A DNA stretch of 8,187 nt, taken from NCBI GenBank assembly GCA_028284565.1, contig JANQRM010000302.1, positions 1 through 8,187 on the forward strand, written 5' to 3'. This document shows positions 5,263 through 8,187 of the stretch, one piece after another. The stretch comes from Anaerolineae bacterium. Its GTDB lineage: Bacteria; Chloroflexota; Anaerolineae; Aggregatilineales; Phototrophicaceae. Numbering within the stretch: position 1 is the first letter of the stretch; every line of letters begins with the position of its first letter. The notes beneath the pieces were generated by a model that did no database searches, was not told the origin of the DNA, and was given only the letters and a program-made list of their open reading frames with translations. Made by a program: the position numbers and the translations under genes.

Positions 5263-6741
5263 TTATAACACAGGAGCATGCGGTGAACGACGGATGAATT
5301 GACCATAACCATTCTCGCCCAGCCATGCATCACCATCAACCACCTTGCGACCACGGACGTACACCTGCACAGGCTTGCCTTTGACGGGCATCCCTTCGTA
5401 GACATTGTAATCCACGCGCATGTGACTCGTCTCCACGCTCATGATGTGTTCCTTGTTTGGGTCCCACACCAAGATGTCCGCATCCGAACCCACCGCAATC
5501 GTCCCTTTCTTGGGATACATGCCAAAGATTTTCGCGGGATTCGTCGCATTTAGTTCTACGAAACGACTAGGAGATATACGCCCGTGATTTACACCATGCT
5601 CCCACATCACCATCATACGGTCTTCCAAGCCAGGCATGCCATTCGGAATTTTGGCGAAATTCCCTTTGCCCAACTCCTTACCCGGACGACGATAGCTGGG
5701 GTCTTGCACTTCATATTCCACCCAATCGCCATTCGGGTGACTATTGAGCCATTCTTCCCATGGTCCCTTGCCACCATCATACCAAAAGTCGCAATGGTCG
5801 GTACTCACCGCTTGCAACGTGCCATCACGCACCGCCTGCCACAGCACCCCTTGGTCATGTTTGGTGCGGATAGGTGGCGAACAGACATACTTCGAGCCTT
5901 CAAATCCCGGAGCCGCCAGATGCTCATCCACCGTCAGGAAGAAGTATTGCACACAGATCTCGCCCATCACAGGATAGCCCAATGCCCGTCCACGTCGCAA
6001 CGCTTCAATCGCGGGTTCACAGGTCATATGCACAACATACAACGGGCAACCCGTCAACCCAGCCATCGTCACCGCTCGATTCGTCGCTTCCCCCTCAATT
6101 TCCGGTGGACGCGAAGAAGCATGCCATTTCGGGTCGGTCTTGCCCTCCGCCAACAACGCTGGAGTCAACGCCGCTTCGACATCGCCATTCTCCGCATGTA
6201 CCATGACAATCATGCCATTGTCAGCCGCCACACGCATTGTCTCAAAAAGGGTGGCATCGTCAATCTGGAAGACATTCTTATATGCCATGAAGAGCTTCAA
6301 GCTAGTGATGCCCTCATTAATCATCGTGGGGATTTCCGCCATCACATCCTCGTTGAGGTCGGTCACTGCCATGTGGAAGCCATAATCAATCTGCGCGATA
6401 CCTTCCGCCTTCTTTCGCCATGTCACCAAGCCATCATGCAGGCTCCCGCCGATGGGCTGAATCACGAAGTCGATGTGGCTGGTTGTGCCACCAAACGCCG
6501 CCGCCATATGTCCCACATCAAAGTCATCATTGCTAATCGTCCCTCCAAAGGGCAAATCGAGATGCGTATGCACATCAATCCCCCCCGGCATCAGGTACTT
6601 GCCTTCACAATCCACCACCTCATGTCCATCGGTTGGCAAATCAACCCCGATGAGCGTCACGACTTCCCCTTCAACCAACACATCCCCACGAAATTGATCA
6701 CTCGCTGAAATCACCGTGCCATTCTTAAACAAAAGTCCCAT
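5263..6741 (-). CDS. Dihydropyrimidinase / D-hydantoinase family amidohydrolase
   Basis: A 492-residue cytoplasmic metal-dependent cyclic amidohydrolase. The family hydrolyses 5,6-dihydrouracil, dihydrothymine or hydantoins to N-carbamoyl amino acids, the second step of reductive pyrimidine breakdown. The full dinuclear metal set is visible: HTH (58-60), the carboxylated lysine K149 in SLKLFMAYK, H182 in VHAENGD, H238 in VHMTCE, and D315 in STDHC; Y154 is at the usual substrate-binding position. The C-terminus has the expected NPAKIFGMYPKKGTIAVGSDADILVWDP. Unusually, about 30 residues rich in W, Y, P and G (roughly 318-352) separate STDHC from KELGKGNFAKIPNGMPG, where textbook members have a much shorter loop. 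The start is supported by AGGAG nine bases upstream. The gene is third in a minus-strand row, 94 bases after the S23-type gene. Dihydropyrimidinase is favoured over allantoinase or dihydroorotase by the motifs; the exact substrate is unproven. Confidence 0.93.
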   Translation of the reverse strand: MGLLFKNGTVISASDQFRGDVLVEGEVVTLIGVDLPTDGHEVVDCEGKYLMPGGIDVHTHLDLPFGGTISNDDFDVGHMAAAFGGTTSHIDFVIQPIGGSLHDGLVTWRKKAEGIAQIDYGFHMAVTDLNEDVMAEIPTMINEGITSLKLFMAYKNVFQIDDATLFETMRVAADNGMIVMVHAENGDVEAALTPALLAEGKTDPKWHASSRPPEIEGEATNRAVTMAGLTGCPLYVVHMTCEPAIEALRRGRALGYPVMGEICVQYFFLTVDEHLAAPGFEGSKYVCSPPIRTKHDQGVLWQAVRDGTLQAVSTDHCDFWYDGGKGPWEEWLNSHPNGDWVEYEVQDPSYRRPGKELGKGNFAKIPNGMPGLEDRMMVMWEHGVNHGRISPSRFVELNATNPAKIFGMYPKKGTIAVGSDADILVWDPNKEHIMSVETSHMRVDYNVYEGMPVKGKPVQVYVRGRKVVDGDAWLGENGYGQFIRRSPHAPVL

Positions 6742-6750
6742 ATCACGAAT

Positions 6751-6755
6751 CTCCT
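6751..6755 (-). promoter_or_regulatory. Ribosome binding site of dihydropyrimidinase
   Basis: AGGAG on the minus strand, nine bases before the ATG at 6741-6739. It confirms this start and independent translation initiation despite the preceding gene in the same direction. Confidence 0.75.
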
Positions 6756-6798
6756 GTCAATATGATTAATTTGATATTCGTTTGCTCATGTAGTTTTA

Positions 6799-6827
6799 GT
6801 AATGAGTTCCAAGTAATGAGTGATGAG
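6799..6827 (+). repeat. Left inverted repeat flanking the S23-type gene
   Basis: GTAATGAG occurs at 6799-6806 and again in GTAATGAGTGATGAG at 6813-6827. The 15-mer is an exact inverted copy of 7214-7228, on the other side of the four-helix-bundle gene. Confidence 0.75.
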
Positions 6828-6838
6828 ATATCACATCA
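6821..6838. repeat. Near-perfect 18-bp palindrome over the end of the S23-type gene
   Basis: TGATGAGATATCACATCA is palindromic except for one symmetric mismatch (positions 6 and 13). It contains the gene's stop codon (6836-6838) and overlaps the inner end of the left flanking repeat. It could fold in the mRNA or act as an element end; no T run follows. Confidence 0.5.
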
Positions 6839-7204
6839 GCGTCTGCGATTGACTGAGGCGCGCAATCCACCAACAACACGCGCGACTTCTTCTGCCTGTT
6901 TCATGAGTGATTGGAAGGTTACCTTGTCAATATATCCGATGTCCAAAGCGATATAGAGCTGTGAACGTACTTCCGCACAGGAGGCTTTCGCAATACTCAA
7001 AAAGCGATGAAATTCATTTGGACTATCTCGTTCAAAGCCTTCGGCAATGTTTGACATAATCGAGACAGACGCACGTTGAATTTGTCCTGACAATCCGAAG
7101 TCTCGTGAAAACGTCTCTTGACGAGTGACTTGATAAATGGATTTAGTTAATGATCTAGCCTTCTGCCACGCAATCAAGTCCTCAAAACGACGTATTTCAC
7201 TCAT
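6836..7204 (-). CDS. Four helix bundle protein, S23 / 23S rRNA intervening-sequence protein family
   Basis: A 122-residue protein of the TIGR02436 type. Family landmarks are [20 protein letters not shown] at the N-terminus, [19 protein letters not shown] in the middle and [19 protein letters not shown] with LDIGYI after it, forming four amphipathic helices. Related proteins are encoded in intervening sequences of some bacterial 23S rRNA genes, and the diversity-generating-retroelement accessory protein Avd shares the fold. Stand-alone members like this one have no established function; nucleic-acid binding is an inference from Avd. There is no rRNA or reverse transcriptase here. It sits between the LLM oxidoreductase (29 bases upstream) and dihydropyrimidinase (94 bases downstream). 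It is flanked by inverted GTAATGAGTGATGAG repeats, and its own start lies in a further copy of that repeat (GTAATGAGTGA, 7207-7197). No Shine-Dalgarno is visible. An in-frame TAA upstream rules out an earlier start. Confidence 0.9.
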   Translation of the reverse strand: MSEIRRFEDLIAWQKARSLTKSIYQVTRQETFSRDFGLSGQIQRASVSIMSNIAEGFERDSPNEFHRFLSIAKASCAEVRSQLYIALDIGYIDKVTFQSLMKQAEEVARVVGGLRASVNRRR

Positions 7205-7228
7205 TACTCGTTACTCATCACTCATTAC
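7197..7228 (-). repeat. Right inverted repeat flanking the S23-type gene, includes its start codon
   Basis: Read on the minus strand, GTAATGAGTGATGAG (7228-7214) is followed 21 bases on by a second GTAATGAGTGA (7207-7197), whose ATG is the start of the four-helix-bundle gene. The 15-mer is the exact inverse of 6813-6827. The repeat fills nearly the whole gap to the preceding gene. Confidence 0.75.
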
Positions 7229-7233
7229 CTTGT

Positions 7234-8187
7234 TTATGAAAATTCTGGAATGATGTGTTCGCCGTATTCCGCGACGATGCGTTCTTCTTCCCCACACATC
7301 AAGTAAATATTAAACTGAGTCACACCAGCTTCCTTAAGTTCTTTCAACTTGGCAATGTGATTCTCCACAGGTCCCAGAATACCAAAGGCATCCACAATAT
7401 CTTCCGAGATGAAGTCGAGGTGTTCCGCGTCTTTATCGGCATGTTCTTTGTAGTCATAGCCTTTACGTCCCTCAATGTAAGAGGTCAAGCTCGCGGGGAC
7501 ATCGTCGCTATCCATCCCATACTTTTCGACAATATCTGCCACATGATTACCCACCATCGCGGGGAACCAGCGCGTTTGCTCACGAGCTTTGTCCATATCC
7601 CCCACCCACACAGGCGCGGCAGACATAATTTGATAATCCGATATATCTTTGCCAGCCGCTTCACCACCTGCAATGGCTTGCCCACTGAACCAACGCACCA
7701 AGCCGGGGTCAGCCAATTGAATCACCAGACCGTCACCCGCTTCTCCAGCAGCTTTGAGGGCTTTGGGTCCATAAGCGGCGACCCAAACCGGACATTCATA
7801 GCCATTCGCCCATGGCAATTCGACTTCGGTGTCGTCATAGGAAACCGTATCGCCACGTATCATGCCTTTGACTGCACGGACGAACTCAACCATATTGGCG
7901 ATGGTCATCGGACGCTTGCCCAAGACACGACGCGAACTATCCCCACGTCCCAAGCCAATTTCAAAGCGATTGCCACTTTGCACACACAGAGTCGCAAACA
8001 AACTGGCGGCTACCGACCATTCGCGCACACCGGGATTCGTTACCAGAGGACCATAGATGAGCGAATCGGTATTCGCCATGCAGAGTGCCATCGTCGCATA
8101 ACAATCGCGCCACAGCACATGGGAATCAAAAAACCATGCGTACTTAAAGCCAGCCACCTCCGCTTGTTTGGCGAGAGCAACCGTGCG
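7234..8187 (-). CDS. LLM-class F420-dependent oxidoreductase, CPS_4043-like (5' end outside window)
   Basis: A luciferase-like TIM-barrel oxidoreductase that probably uses coenzyme F420 or flavin in the cytoplasm. The visible 318 codons, including the stop, read RTVALAKQAEVAGFKYAWFF, DSHVLW, TNPGVREWSVAASLFATL, IGLGRGDSSRRVLG, PVWVAAYGPKALKAAGEAGDG, QLADPGLVRWF, AAPVWVGD, RWFPAMVGNHVADIVEKYG, GRKGYDYKEH and FGILGPVENHIAKLKELKEAGVTQFNIYLM. From memory this matches TIGR03842, a group often found beside dihydropyrimidinase genes. The GTG at 8157-8155 is a poor start: the frame is open to the edge and the upstream residues complete the usual first helix, so about 13-16 residues are missing. It is first of three minus-strand genes. 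Its pairing with a dihydropyrimidinase suggests a redox step on pyrimidines, hydantoins or a breakdown product. The substrate is unknown. Confidence 0.9.
   Translation of the reverse strand, partial: RTVALAKQAEVAGFKYAWFFDSHVLWRDCYATMALCMANTDSLIYGPLVTNPGVREWSVAASLFATLCVQSGNRFEIGLGRGDSSRRVLGKRPMTIANMVEFVRAVKGMIRGDTVSYDDTEVELPWANGYECPVWVAAYGPKALKAAGEAGDGLVIQLADPGLVRWFSGQAIAGGEAAGKDISDYQIMSAAPVWVGDMDKAREQTRWFPAMVGNHVADIVEKYGMDSDDVPASLTSYIEGRKGYDYKEHADKDAEHLDFISEDIVDAFGILGPVENHIAKLKELKEAGVTQFNIYLMCGEEERIVAEYGEHIIPEFS

Noticed and set aside
5584..6708. A 374-residue plus-strand frame antisense to dihydropyrimidinase
   Set aside because: It is His/Arg-rich with no recognisable domain, and the opposite strand is an unmistakable enzyme with all its catalytic residues.
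4871..6796. CATGTAGTTT found at 4871-4880 and 6787-6796 as element boundaries
   Set aside because: A 10-mer shared twice in AT-rich intergenic sequence with dissimilar surroundings is compatible with chance.
8155..8157. GTG as the start of the LLM oxidoreductase
   Set aside because: The frame continues to the right edge with residues that fit the family's first helix (RTVALAKQAE), so it is an internal Val.

Overview
The window is 8.2 kb of bacterial chromosome of moderate GC with mostly single-copy housekeeping and catabolic genes. I read it as probably Chloroflexota (Anaerolineae-like). The clues are a GlnRS gene, a secreted protein with a Cys-rich N-terminal module (GRNQxCYG) and a LecA-type C-terminal domain, a dihydropyrimidinase next to a CPS_4043-type F420/flavin oxidoreductase, and palindromic intergenic repeats. 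This placement rests on remembered family features, not on a search, and is tentative.

Layout. (1) 1-1670, plus: glutaminyl-tRNA synthetase, cut by the left edge; the first in-window ATG (18) is an internal methionine. A rho-independent terminator follows (about 1696-1719). (2) 1873-2382, plus: a 169-aa four-helix membrane protein of unknown function with a clear Shine-Dalgarno. (3) 2457-3596, minus: a secreted multidomain protein ending in a PA-IL/LecA-like domain, convergent with gene 2 across a C5/G5 hairpin. (4) 3717-4597, plus: a membrane-anchored pentapeptide-repeat protein broken by a one-base frameshift near 4212, divergent from gene 3 with apparently overlapping promoters. (5) 4598-5262: a 665-bp gene-free region dense in repeats. 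It holds a 12-bp-period ATGCAT array, two tandem copies of a 105-bp structured element whose complementary arms differ in concert, and a GGCGGTTC/GAACCGCC palindrome. (6) 5263-8187, minus: in transcription order, an F420-dependent LLM oxidoreductase (its 5' end is off the right edge), a four-helix-bundle S23-type protein, and a dihydropyrimidinase.

Functionally, the LLM oxidoreductase and dihydropyrimidinase look like a pyrimidine/hydantoin-catabolism pair. The small S23-type gene sits between them, flanked by inverted copies of GTAATGAGTGATGAG, as if it had been inserted as a cassette. The strongest candidates for something undescribed are the tandem structured repeats at about 4975-5177 and the repeat-flanked S23 cassette at about 6799-7228.
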